Part shown: in pieces, positions 12,135 through 23,400 of the stretch
Layout of the letters: the number at the start of each line of letters is the position of its first letter
Position numbering within the stretch: position 1 is the first letter of the stretch
DNA from: Selaginella tamariscina
Lineage: Eukaryota; Streptophyta; Lycopodiopsida; Selaginellales; Selaginellaceae
Reading direction: 5' to 3'
Assembly (NCBI GenBank): GCA_003024785.1
Contig: PUQB01000713.1
Coordinates: 1-64,000 of the forward strand
DNA: 64,000 nucleotides
Program-made: the position numbers and the translations under genes
Notes under the pieces: model-generated
Told to the model about the DNA's origin: nothing
Seen by the model: the letters and a program-made list of their open reading frames with translations, nothing else
The model's database searches: none

Positions 12135-15100
12135 TTGTGATGAGATAGCAGTCTGCTACCTGTGTGTGTGTGTACACTCACTCACACACATACAATGTGT
12201 ATGTATTATACCTTAGAGAAGCACGTCCTGTAGTCCGACTGTGGGAAAGTATGCAAGTTCTGCTCCATGTATTTGAGAGTCCACTCATCAGCTTGGAGAA
12301 GCTCAAACAAATGCCTGTACACACATATAGATATGCACACACTTAAATTATTACGAATAATTATTTGTATTATTTGTATTTATTTAATATAACTGTACAC
12401 CTGTATAAAATGCATATTTAAATACATATATACGTATAACATATAATATATACATACTTATGAATTTCAATTTTTGTACCCACGAACATATCTCCCGGTC
12501 CATACGGCCTCTTTGTACCAGGCTTCGGGGTGGATCCTGTAATAGCTAATATTTATTACTGATATTCATACTATATAAACCATATTGATTATACATATAA
12601 AGCATTAGGGAAACTAATATTAATATGTTATGATTTAATATTATGTTGTAGATACATACAATTTGTATACCTGTCTATAGAGGAATTTACCACCAACTAT
12701 GCCAGAGTTTCTCGCTGGAGGCTCATATATTTGAATTGTATCATCAGACAAGAAGTACTATAAATTACAAGTAAATGTTAAATTAATATTAATTCTCTAA
12801 TATAATAATAATTAAATTTAGCACATAATGTTTATTAATATACTAAGATTAACATTCATAATACCTGGAATACAAACAGACGACCTCTATCAGGAGCTGC
12901 AACCTTGTGATGTTCATCTTCTGCAACCTGGCTGAGAAACACAAGACCTGCACGCAGAAAACTTAACACACGCACACACACACGCACGCTATATACCTTC
13001 CCGTCATTGTGGAAGAACTTGTTGAAATCCTTCATTGCTGCTTTTGGTATTAAAGATATGCAGTTTTGTAGACTGTCCATGTATGAACCATAGCCATTAT
13101 ATGGAGGAACTTCCATTCTGGCCAGTACTGGTGCTCTCTCCTGTATAACATACATAATAAATACATTTTGAATTAAATAATTAAAAACTAATGTTTATTT
13201 AATATGTAATGTGTATATTTGTGAACACGCGTACACACGTATATATACACATTAATGTACCTGAACAGGAATGGGTTCAAGCATGTCATCAGTAACACCC
13301 CATCTCTCTTTGTAATACTGTCTTGTAAAATCATCACAATCATGCAAGAGCATATCTCGACCGTAGATTTTTACAAAACTTCCTATGTGTAGATCAGTCT
13401 CGTTATAACACATTGACTTGTGTACATATTGAGAACCAATATTTTTTCCTGCATATAAAATTATATAACATTTTTTAAATTAATAATTAATTATTATTTA
13501 ATTATTTACTAACCCAGGAGATCAGTTTGTATCTCCCTCGGTAGTTTGGTTCTTCGTAGAAGCATTGGAAATGGATATCTTCCATTATTTCTTTCATTCA
13601 TTTCCAGAATCTCAATTGTGTCATCTGCTAGAAAATAATGCAATACCTACAAAATAAATAAATATATAAAAATTAGAGAAAATTATATTTATACGCCTGA
13701 AATTTATCATATTTACATATATATCCCTAGAAGTTTTACATATATACCTTTAAACTTCAATTTAAAGCTTTATAAATTTTAAAATTAAAAATTAAAAAAC
13801 ATTTTTAAAAAATCAATAAAAAATCATAATTAATTTGTTTTATAATATTTAAGTCCAAAATATAACCTATTAAACATATAAATCACAATAATATAATTAT
13901 TTTTAAAAATATTCCGTTTTTTATTATGACAGTTTTTATAAATTTTAATTATTTCATTTGTAATATATTATGAATTAAAATATTTTTTAATTAATATTAT
14001 TATTTTAAAAATTAAAATATTACGGATATATATAAATTTAAAACTTTTAGAAGGGTATATATATAAATATAAAATTTTAGGAATAAATATGTAAATATGA
14101 TAAATTTTAGGAATATAAATATAATGTAAATATTACGATACTAATTTGAATAGTAATTAAGTATTTATAACATAAACTTACATACGGTCTACGCTCTCCA
14201 TACACAGCCTCACGATCGTCCCATACACAGAAAACCTTAAAACTTTTCCATCGTTCTCAAGGAACTGTTTATTGGCATATTCCTTGTGAATCTTCGGCCG
14301 ATGCCTTTCCATAAACTTCCGATATGCAGAAAGAGCTCGCCCGGCATGTCCTCCTCGTGTCCAAGTTCGTGTCTACGTTTCATTAAATATCTCTGCACAC
14401 ACACAAATATATATAGTGAGAGAGAGAGTCAAACTAAGTTTCACATAAACATTTATAATTAAGCTAATTACTTACCTTAGTGAATGTATCACAGCTGCAT
14501 ATACGAAATGTTCTATCATAAATTGTAACATCTGTACCAAGAACAAGGTTCAACCCCTAAATATCCACCACATTTCTTAGGTATTCTATGCCTCTTAAGA
14601 AATTGTCCCTGAAGACTATATATGTATATATACACATGTACATACTATAGGTGTTATTATAATATAGGTGTATATATGTATTAAATGAAAACCTGTAGCA
14701 GACCACTGTTTTCCTCTCGAGGTTCCTGCGTAAATAAGCATCAGTAAACTCCTTAATACATTTAATTATTAATAAAATCAAATAATTACTTACTGAGACA
14801 TGGATGGTTCCGTCCTCAAGGTAATAGTAAATTGTACATTTTCGAACTCTGAAGTTTTCATCTCTCCTCTCGTTCACCGGCTCTTGAAGTAGCAGTAGTA
14901 TCTTAAAACCTTTTAATAATAATATACACATATACACACATACACATATACACACACATACACATACACACACCTGACGATCATATTTAAGCCACCTTGG
15001 TAAAGGTGTTCCCATTTCAATGTTACAGGTCCACATGCACCACCTTCATAATAATAATCACGCATTTTCTCACGATCTTTTGGATCACGTACTTCACGGA

Positions 15101-15399
15101 ATCCATCTATAAAATTTAAATTCTGACCCTTTGATTTAGGACCGCAATCCTGTAAACAAATAATTAAATAGAAGAAATAGCTATTATTTAAGCTATAGAA
15201 TATGAACTATAATTAATCAGTAATTAGTCTGCAATTGGTTTGATTGTATTCATACTTCAAATCGATATGTCACACAATGCATCTCTCTCTCTCAGTCAGA
15301 CACGCACACGCACACGCACACTTACGGATGAATGACAGAAGGGGAAGGGAAGCTGTTCTTTGGCTTTAGGACCACAGTATCCATTCTGCAATCGCTCAG
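11700..15399 (-). CDS. EFHC1/Rib72-like protein with DM10 domains
   Basis: EFHC1/Rib72 proteins bind axonemal doublet microtubules, lying inside the A-tubule of motile cilia. Fifteen exons with GT/AG borders can be placed: 15326-15399, 14974-15149, 14794-14909, 14693-14725, 14476-14608, 14182-14392, 13514-13646, 13261-13448, 12997-13140, 12865-12947, 12671-12757, 12458-12536, 12212-12314, 11974-12050 and 11700-11871. Three DM10 domains are recognisable: PRWLKYDRQ to [13 protein letters not shown] to REENSGLL; then ENDGKVLRF to [16 protein letters not shown]; then FHNDGK to [19 protein letters not shown]. Between them lie [27 protein letters not shown] and [15 protein letters not shown], all in family order. 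The ATG is lost here but present in the second copy (29129-29131). Frame slips occur in exons 5, 6 and 10. In plants this gene implies flagellated sperm. Confidence 0.85.
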
Positions 15400-15818
15400 G
15401 CTGCTAATTAAAATTTAAAAACTAAGATATATTATATATTCTATTAAGAAAAATTATAGAAAAACTTCAGAAAGAAAAATAAAAGAATTAATGAAAGGAA
15501 GGAAGGGAAGGAGCTTTCATGCCGGCTGAAAGCAGTTAGTTGCTCCACGTTGGCACCATGACGTGTACATTTATTTGAATTAAATTTAAATGTTTGCAAC
15601 CGGAATTTAAAGTACTATAAGAAATGACTACGAGCAAAAAATCGATGCAAGTGCACACATGCATGCATATATAACGTGTCAATGCATCTGTCTGTCTCTG
15701 TCTCCCTCCCTTTCCTCTCTCTCCTCACACACAGACACACACGCACGCACGCACGCACGCACAAAAGTATAAAAAGCTCGTAACATTCTTATTCCATATA
15801 CAGAAGTGACCAGTGAAA
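15400..15818. other. Spacer between the EFHC1-like and protease-like genes
   Basis: Probably the 5' region of the EFHC1-like gene and the 3' untranslated region of the protease-like gene. It contains a GCAC/CACA microsatellite at about 15728-15763 and a CT-rich stretch at about 15691-15725. No reading frame was recognised. It is conserved in the second copy at 29132-29549. Confidence 0.5.
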
Positions 15819-16603
15819 TTACTCATGATTTACACAGACGTGACCAGTGAAAGAGAGCGTATTCTCAACATCGTCATAGACAATATGAAGCAGATTCTGA
15901 AACGGCTCCCAATCCGGATTGATTTCCATCTTCGCCCCTCCTCCCAACACCAAAAAAATGCTGCTGTCGTTGGGAGAAGACTGTACAGATCCGGTTGTGA
16001 TGCGTCCAGCATCCAAAGGAAAGCAGTACAGGTCGGTATATGTGTCGTAGGCCGCCTTCATATTTAGAGTGCGTTCCACGTACGCTCGTATCCAGGTGTG
16101 TATCTTCGGAGGCAGGTAAGTGTATGACGTCCCCATATCCAAAGTAGCTACCAGAACAAACACATAGTCAGGACACGCACACGCACACACACACATCAAA
16201 GAGAGTTATACCTGGCGTTCCATGGTTGCCATCTCCAGTCAGATTTAAGACATTCCCACCCAGCTGCATTTGCATCAGCTCCACTATAAGACGGTATCTA
16301 CAGGCCAGAACAAAGTTAAATCTCTCTTCACACACACACGCTCGCACACACACCTTTAAAGGTTGCTGGGGTGCTTTGATACGGATGGTCTGGTAGCCTT
16401 TGTGCGTCCTTTCCGAAGGCCATATAAGGTGATTCTTCATTGTCTACCACCAAGCAATATGCAAACCTTCCTTGACCCGCGACCTTCTGCTGAGAAATGG
16501 ATGGGATACTTGCGACTGTTGCAGATTTGGGATGACTATCAGTGCTTGGGTTTGCCACCAACAGCAGCCTGCCAAGAACAACGCCAGTTGCCCAAGAACT
16601 CAT
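15819..16603 (-). CDS. Aspartic-protease-like protein, C-terminal lobe only (copy 1)
   Basis: Three exons: 16354-16603, 16212-16297 and 15819-16147. The product resembles the second half of plant nepenthesin-type A1 proteases: a GRFAYCL block, MQMQLGGNVLNLT, then TLDMGTSYTYLPPKIH carrying the second catalytic-type Asp, and HIVYDDVENTLSFTGHVC at the end. The first lobe with its DTGS motif is not found upstream as far as the sorting nexin gene, and the ATG at 16603 falls where the family has its GVVGLGR-type motif. Family members usually exceed 400 residues; this one is about 220. Compared with copy 2 this copy lacks 24 residues (from GKYFVISE to AEVR), and exon 2 has lost one A. It may be a truncated paralogue, a decaying gene or a short protein in its own right; activity is doubtful without a partner lobe. 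Confidence 0.6.
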
Positions 16604-17152
16604 GTGTAGGGCTCTTTCTTGCCCTAGGGTTTTTATATGTGAAACTGTGACCTTTAACCTTTAACCGTTAACCTTTTTAAATAACCTACATTAACCCTTT
16701 TAAGTAATATTATACCTACATTAACCTTTTAAAATAATATACATTAACCTAATAATTACCTAAATTATCTTTGTGAAAAGGATTTATGTTTGATTTTAAC
16801 CATGACATACTTTAAAAATAAATGATTTGATCTGATCTTGAATATTTTTGAAGTCTTAACATAAGTAAGAGTTTATCTGTTAGTGTGTGTGTGTGTGTGT
16901 GTACAAAGCATATATAAAAATGAATAGAAATATATACACACATCCATCTACATACAACGTACATATGTTTACATGTTATGTTGCTTAACTCATTAGGGGC
17001 ATCCAGATCAGCATATTCTTTAGTATAATCCATATAAAATATTCTAATCATTTTAATATATATAGAATTTAAGTTTAATACTTAAGGGATAGATTAATGA
17101 TAACAGAGTGAAACAAAAGATTGTGTATATATATACAACTGTAAAAACTTAC
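16604..17152. other. Spacer between the protease-like and sorting nexin genes
   Basis: It holds short tandem units of AACCTTTAACC/TTAACCTTTTAA type at about 16650-16760 and a GT run at 16884-16900. A minus-strand frame near 16982-17051 (DYTKEYADLDAPNEL) might be a last exon of the sorting nexin, but the frame is not kept between the two copies. No upstream protease exons were recognised. Confidence 0.4.
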
Positions 17153-19157
17153 ATCACAAGGAGCTAGACACAGAACTCCCCCCACAGACCCTTCAACAAC
17201 TTCACTCCACGCTTTTCCGATTCGTTCTGCATAGGCCACCTATACGCATGTATAATCAAGTGTGTGTGTGTGAGAGAGAGGAGGGACAATATTTATGTAA
17301 ATATGTTTATGAATATAATAACTATAATCCACTTTAAATTTTAATATTATTTAATATCAGAAAGTAAACTTACCTGCGTGTGAACAAAGCCTTTAAGCAT
17401 CTCCAAAAAATCTGTCTCCGCTTTGCCTCCGTATCTCTTAATCTCTTCCCTGTTTCTTTCCTGTTTAAACAATACAAGTATAATGTGAAATTTAATAATA
17501 TATATTAAGCTTTAGAACTACATTCAAATATACATATATACATATACACACAAAGATCCACACCACACACCTTGATGCAGTCGTACTCTGCCATAGCCAA
17601 ATCACAAGCGGCTTCTGAGTTAGAAACAGCAGCCTTAAGCTCCTCCACTTACGTTTATCACCTACAAATAAAACACTACATATATATACATAATTTGTAC
17701 ACTTGTGTGCGTGTTACCTCCAAAAATCTTAATGAAGCAGCAGTGATCTTTTCATAGCGGGCTTTTAGTGAAACAATCTCTGCCTTAAGTGTTTGAACTC
17801 TGAGTAGAGCTTTTGATCTTTCCCCAAATGCAAAGTGTATTGCTTGCATCAGAGCGAGGTACTCGTGAAACGTATTCTACAAAACATACGTCATATGTAA
17901 GTACATGAGTGTATTGCGTGCGTGCGTGTGTGTGTGGAAGTATGTCATAACACATAATATATGTCTATACACATACACACATGTACATGTAAGTATATAC
18001 CTCGTGTAAAACCTATATGAACAGCATAAGGATGGAAATGTACATAGAGGGCTTGTGTATATGTATATGAGTATGTATGTATGTGTATATGTACGTACCA
18101 AGTGCTTCACGCCTTGTCTCATGGCCTCGTGGTAGTACCTGCTGGCTCTGGCAGCAGCATTCCCAACAAGGATTGCCGGCTCATCATTATCAAACTGCCC
18201 AAGTTTACTTAGTGAAATCCCCAAGTCCTTCATTACAGCTTCCATTTCTTCTTGAGCCTTCATTAGGAACTCAGCCTGTAGATAATTAACATAATTAGTA
18301 TGTGTGCGTGCGTGCGTGCGTGCGTGTGTAAGAGAAACAAGATAAGCAAGCAGAATTAAAATTGTGTGTATGCTATATATATGGAGTATTGATGTATGTA
18401 TGTATGTATGTAGAGTGCTCATGAAATACAGACGGACTATAGAATGTATCAATGAATATGTAAACACATGCCACATGTATATGTACCTTCTGAAGAACGT
18501 AAGAGCTCACGCTCAAAATCTTGTATTTTTCTCCTTTTCCTCAAGGAAGTATTATCTTCTTCAACGACCAAAGCTTACTTCCACCCCAGTCATTTGCTAC
18601 ATACTGTTTGAACTCTTTAAAAGCTCTTAATATGTCCCTGTTTCCTTTAACTGTCTCTGGAGAGCCATTCCCAGCACCTAATAACACGCTGGTATACAAG
18701 TGCGTGCGGGTGTGTGTGTGACAGATTATATATGCACATCACATGCTCAAGTGCATGTGTATGCCTGTTGCAAATGTATCTATAAATTCACATGGTGTTG
18801 TGTGATTACAGACCTGTGGCTTCTCTGAGACATCAAAACCATAGAAGCTGATCATTCAAATGAGTCATTCTCGGAAGATTTCAAAAAAGGGATCAAATCC
18901 GGACTCTTCTTCAAATCGGGATGGTTTGCCAGCCTGAGCAAAGAAAATGAGTCAAATAAACACGTTCATCATACACATATGCGTCCGCGCGTGCAGAAAC
19001 ACTATACGTAAGACCTTAAAAAACAATTCCTCGATCTGCATGTGTGTAATCTTGTACATAAGTGCATGCAAAAGAGTACACGACCTAAAAACCCACAAGC
19101 ATATATCTGTGTGCTTATGTACATGTTTCTGTATTTATGGCAAATCTATACTTGTGC

Positions 19158-19212
<55 letters not shown>

Positions 19213-19446
19213 GTACCTGGAGAAATATTTTTGGAGACCTTCACAACGTTCTGTGAGGAAGTCATGGCCTGAGTCATGGTTAAGGATTTGTCAGGTCTGA
19301 CAGGGACGAAATAGCCCTTGTATACCTCCCCAAGCTTGTCTGCCAACGCAACTACTTCACGAAACCTTCTTCGCACACTGAAGTTGGTCCCTTCGTACTC
19401 TGGAATGTTTGTGTCGCTTGTTATAAGATATGTCACATAACTGCCA
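17153..19446 (-). pseudogene. Sorting nexin 2-like gene, copy 1, without its first two exons
   Basis: Exons from the PX domain onward are present: PX start at about 19213-19446 (SYVTYLITSDTNIPEYEGT, SVRRRFREVVALADKL, RPDKSLTMTQ), PX end at about 18816-18933 (LANHPDLKKSPDLIPFL), then BAR-domain exons with GGSKPLVVEED, EFLMKAQEEMEAVMKDLG, LALMQAIHFAFGERSKALL, KVEELKAAVSNSEAACDLA, ERNREEIKRYEAK and AYAERIGKAWSEVVEG, ending near 17153. The two N-terminal exons found in copy 2 (33831-34883) are absent because the duplication stops at 19826 and retroelement sequence follows. Small frame slips occur in the PX exon and the exon at 18485-18685. If the arrangement is real this copy has lost its promoter and N-terminus. 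Confidence 0.75.
19159..19212. repeat. Compound (GT)n(GA)n microsatellite at an intron start
   Basis: About 20 bases of GT followed by about 32 of GA. On the gene strand it begins a few bases after the donor of the PX exon. In copy 2 (about 32974-33010) both runs are shorter. Confidence 0.85.
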
Positions 19447-19826
19447 CCTGAAACACACATAAACATCTTAGAAAATACACCACTACACACACATACACTG
19501 TGTATGTATGCCTTTTACCCGAGAGAGAGAGAGAGAGAGCACTTATAATTCTGCATGAATACAGTATGTTTGCAAACTCACGGATATGTGATTCGTACAC
19601 ATTGACAGATATAAATATGTATCACGTATAATACATATACAAATGGCTAATGACACTCATGCATCACGTTGAATGTATGCCCACAATACGTGTATATACA
19701 CGCATGTATGTAGAATATTACATGTATATATACAAATGTGTATGTCTACATGAACAAATACACCACATATCTGTATCGTATATATTTTGTAATGAATGTA
19801 CAAACATATAAAGGACTCTAGAGACT

Positions 19827-20497
19827 TTTGATGGCGGATGCAGACAGATGCGACTTTCAAAAGACGGAGGGCATTTGCGCGAAAGATGTGCAGGCTACGG
19901 AGACGCAGATGCAGTTTGCACAGTGTCTTGCACAGCTCTAGCAGGAAATGGTCGAGCAGATGGATAAAGGTGGAAACGAGACACAGGACGCAACGCAGAT
20001 CGCGGCAAATCTCTCCAATCACCTCGTAAATTCCGGGTACACCACTACAGCAGAATGGTAGCAGTCTGCTGCGTCTCATCCCGCGCTCGTACCAGCCTCT
20101 GAAATAAATTCATCGGCTCCTGTGCAGTCTGTGGAGGTTTAAGCTCCACAACCGGGCTTGGAGTCCTTTGCTTGATCGGTCGCTGAATCCCCTTACTCAC
20201 GAGTCCCTGGAGTGCGTCATCTTCGGCGCCATCACGCTCTCAACTGCTTGTACAATGAGCCGCTGAATGTCTGCCCTATCTTTAATCGTGTACCCGGAAT
20301 TTACGAGGTGATTGAAGAGATTGCCGCGATCTGCGTTGCGTCCTGTGTCTCGTTTCCACCTTTATCCATCTGCTCGACCATTTCCTGCTGGAGCTGTGCA
20401 AGACACTGTGCAAACTGCATCTGCGTCTCCGTAGCCTGCACCTCTTTCCGCAAACGCCCTCCGTCTTTTGAAAATCGCATGTCTGCATCCCGCCATC
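19827..20497. repeat. Inverted repeat at the edge of the retroelement
   Basis: Arms 19827-20041 and about 20286-20497 are near-identical in opposite orientation, separated by about 245 bases. The left arm begins exactly where the duplicated host block ends (TTTTGATGGCGGATGCAGAC); the right arm continues into the 3' part of the Ty3/gypsy element. The arrangement could be a real fold-back at a rearrangement junction or a chimeric fold-back from sequencing or assembly. Confidence 0.75.
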
Positions 20498-23400
20498 AAG
20501 ATTCTGCTGAATCGGCTCCTCCTCCTCCAGGCGGAAATCAGTCACTGGCACACCCTGCGATCCACTTCCCCGATACATCCCTCGTCCATACATACCTGTA
20601 TGTGTGCGTGGAGAATGCTGAAAGGGCGGCGGATTAAACTGATGCCTCGGAAACTTCGCTCCCCGCGCCATCTCCTCAGCTTCTCTCGCAATTCCCACTA
20701 CTTCCTCATCGGTTATATCCACCGTTGTGGGTGTAACCGTCGGAAAGGGAATATCCGAGGATACTTTCTGCTTGTCCTCGATCTCAGTCGTCCGTTCCCC
20801 AACGCTGGCTCACCCTCATCACATCCCTTCTTCTTATAAGGGTCTATTCTCCCAACGGGATTATCATCATCCGTCTCTCACGCAACAGTTCTCATTCTCC
20901 TGTTCCTTTCCCACCTGCGGTTCCAGCTCCGCTGAAGTTTTCCACTCTCCTGCCTGGCTTTTGTTCTCCGTTCCTTCTCAACCTCCTTTGGTTCCTCGTC
21001 CTCTCCAGGTTCGTCCTCTTCCTCCTGTTCCAACGAAGGTTCTTCTTCCCGTATGATCTCTCCTGACTGCCGTCTTCCTCCTCGTCAAGGTCTACTATTC
21101 TCGGCTCGGAGTTATCCTGTGCTCCTGGCTTTGACTTCTTACCTTTTTCCCGATCTAGTGTTCCTCCTCGCGGTCGTTGATCTCTCGACCTTTGATTTCT
21201 TCCTCTTTGGCGTTTCTCCATCTGTTTATCCTCCTCTGCCTGCAGGTCAGCATCTACTCCTTTTCCCTTCGTCTCCCCCATCTTGCGCTTGGTTTGCTTC
21301 TTCTGAGTGACTCCGTTTCTCTCCTCACTTGCTTCATACGCGCGACTATCTCCCCCCGCCGGTTCGCCGTATTGGCGTACATAATCCGCGATTATCTGTA
21401 CCCATGTGAAGGCCATCATGGACGAAGGCTCTCCCTTTTTCTCTAACTCCTGCATTGCACAGAGGTGCTCCCTCAGCCTTTTCAGCAAATATCTGCCACT
21501 CCTACTGGCCTCTTTTCCTTTAATCCGTCATATAAAGACATGACCGGATTCGATGCTGTAATATAAGATGTCCGAAATTCAACGCGTTAACGATAAAATT
21601 CATCGCTAACTGCGTTTCCTCCTCAGGTCGGAAAGCTTCAACCCACCTTGCTCACGTACTGCTTGCCTTCCTTTAATACTCTGTGAGGTGTGCCTTCTCG
21701 GCCTTTACCTCTCCTTCCGAATGTGGGAGGTGAAATACCTCCTCCACCAACCTATCGGTGAAAAGGAGTTTCCTCTCCTCTGCATAAGCTACAAATCCTG
21801 TATCCGGCTTCTCCACCTTCTCCAGAAGCATCACTAAGGTGAAGCATTCTTCATCATGAGGTTCGGCATCTCTTAGAATCTCCGCGTATGGCCAAACCTA
21901 TCTCCGCAGAACCTCTCTTCTCACAGGAGAAATCCCATTTAGTGTGCATCAACTGACTTTCCCCAATCTCTCTCCATCAGGAGGATTCACCAACTCCCGG
22001 CAATTCCGCGCAGACAAGACCCTTCTTTGCCGACATCTCTCTCTCACTGCAAAACCCTAGATCCTGCCTTGTTTTTCGTGCACTTCAGAGAGCAGAATAT
22101 ACTCTTCAACTCAACATAAATATTACTCCCTTCAACGAGATATTTCCTTACCTTATTAAGGTTAACCTTTCCTTCTATTCCTCTCCTTAATGTTTCCAAA
22201 TCCACCACACCTTCGTCCTCTACAGATTTAACCCGAAAAGGGCCTATCCAGTTCAAATTAAACTTTTGGCCTATTTCATCCACCTTTCCCCTGTACCAAA
22301 GGACGAGATCACCTACCTTTATCTCTTTGCCTTTCCTTCGCCTATCTAGCCAAACCTTCCGCCTTCTCTGAATCGCCTGTATCGTCCACAGGGCATGCAT
22401 TCTCCTCTCATCTAACTTCTCTAGCTCTATTAAACGAGCTTCCAAAGACTCCTTCTCCCATCCTATATTGAATTGCTATTCTCAAGGACGGCACAATATA
22501 CTCCATCGGAGTTATAGCCTCCAATCCATACGCAAGCTTAAAAGGTGTCGTACCTGTAGTCACCTTATAAGCTGTTCTATAGGCCCATAATACTTCTGGT
22601 AACCTTTCATCCCAATCCTTCTTATTTTCCTGAACCACCTTCCTTAAAACGTTTTTAAGGACTTTGTTTGTAGATTCAGCTTGTCCATTACCTTGTGGGT
22701 AATATGGTGTAGACTTCTTATGTTTTATCACAAACTCCCTCATAAGCATTTCTATTGTTTCATTCACGAAATGCTTTCCTCTATCACTCACAATTTCCTT
22801 AGGAATACCATAACGTACTATTATAGTATTATATATAACCTTCGCTGTATTATATGCATCAGCCTTTCTCATAGGCTCTGCCTCTACCCATTTAGTCATA
22901 TAATCTGTTAAAACCAATATATATTGATTCCTTTTTGAGCTTATAGGATTAACTGGTCCTATAAATCCATTCCCCATTTTTGGAAAGGTTCCAGTGGTAG
23001 AACTGGATTATAAGGTTGTATTTGTTTCTTTGGAGGCAATTGTGCACGTTGGCATTTATCACATGCCTTACAATATCTTTACATCTCTCCATAAAGTAGG
23101 CCACCATAACCCTGCCTGAAGGATTTTCCTTCCTGTTATTTCCTCTGCAAAATGTCCTCCTGCAAGGCCTGAATGAGCCTCTTTAAGAACCTCTGGGCCT
23201 CTAAAGGATCACACACCTTCGTAATACCCCATCGGACCCAGTTTATACAGCTTTCCTCCCACGAGAGAGAGTGTCGTGTCCTCACGACAAAGAGCTTCCT
23301 TTCATCGGGCGTCTTATAAGTAAGTGGTACTATTCCAGTGGCTAGATATTGTGTAATATGATCTAACCACCTTAATGGAACATCCACACGAAATAAACTC

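Larger units (their letters stand above)
14551..19826. repeat. Duplicated 5.3 kb gene block, copy 1
   Basis: This block matches 28255-33612 along its whole length in the same orientation, including introns and microsatellites. The left boundary lies inside exon 5 of the EFHC1-like gene at TTCAACCCCTAA; the right boundary lies in a sorting nexin intron at ATATAAAGGACTCT. Differences are mainly one- to few-base indels and repeat-length changes, plus one 71-base deletion in the protease-like gene here. Continuous host sequence extends to the left of this copy and not to the right. Confidence 0.9.

Noticed and set aside
14557-15036. Minus-strand frame of 159 codons
   Set aside because: It reads through introns and a CA microsatellite; only pieces of it coincide with EFHC1-like exons.
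17877-18476. Minus-strand frame of 199 codons
   Set aside because: A sorting nexin BAR exon (about 18098-18275) read through into microsatellite-rich introns on both sides, giving Tyr/Thr/His-rich filler.
20727-21446. Plus-strand frames of up to 109 codons
   Set aside because: Antisense shadows of the extra 3' region of the Tat-like element; no known domain.
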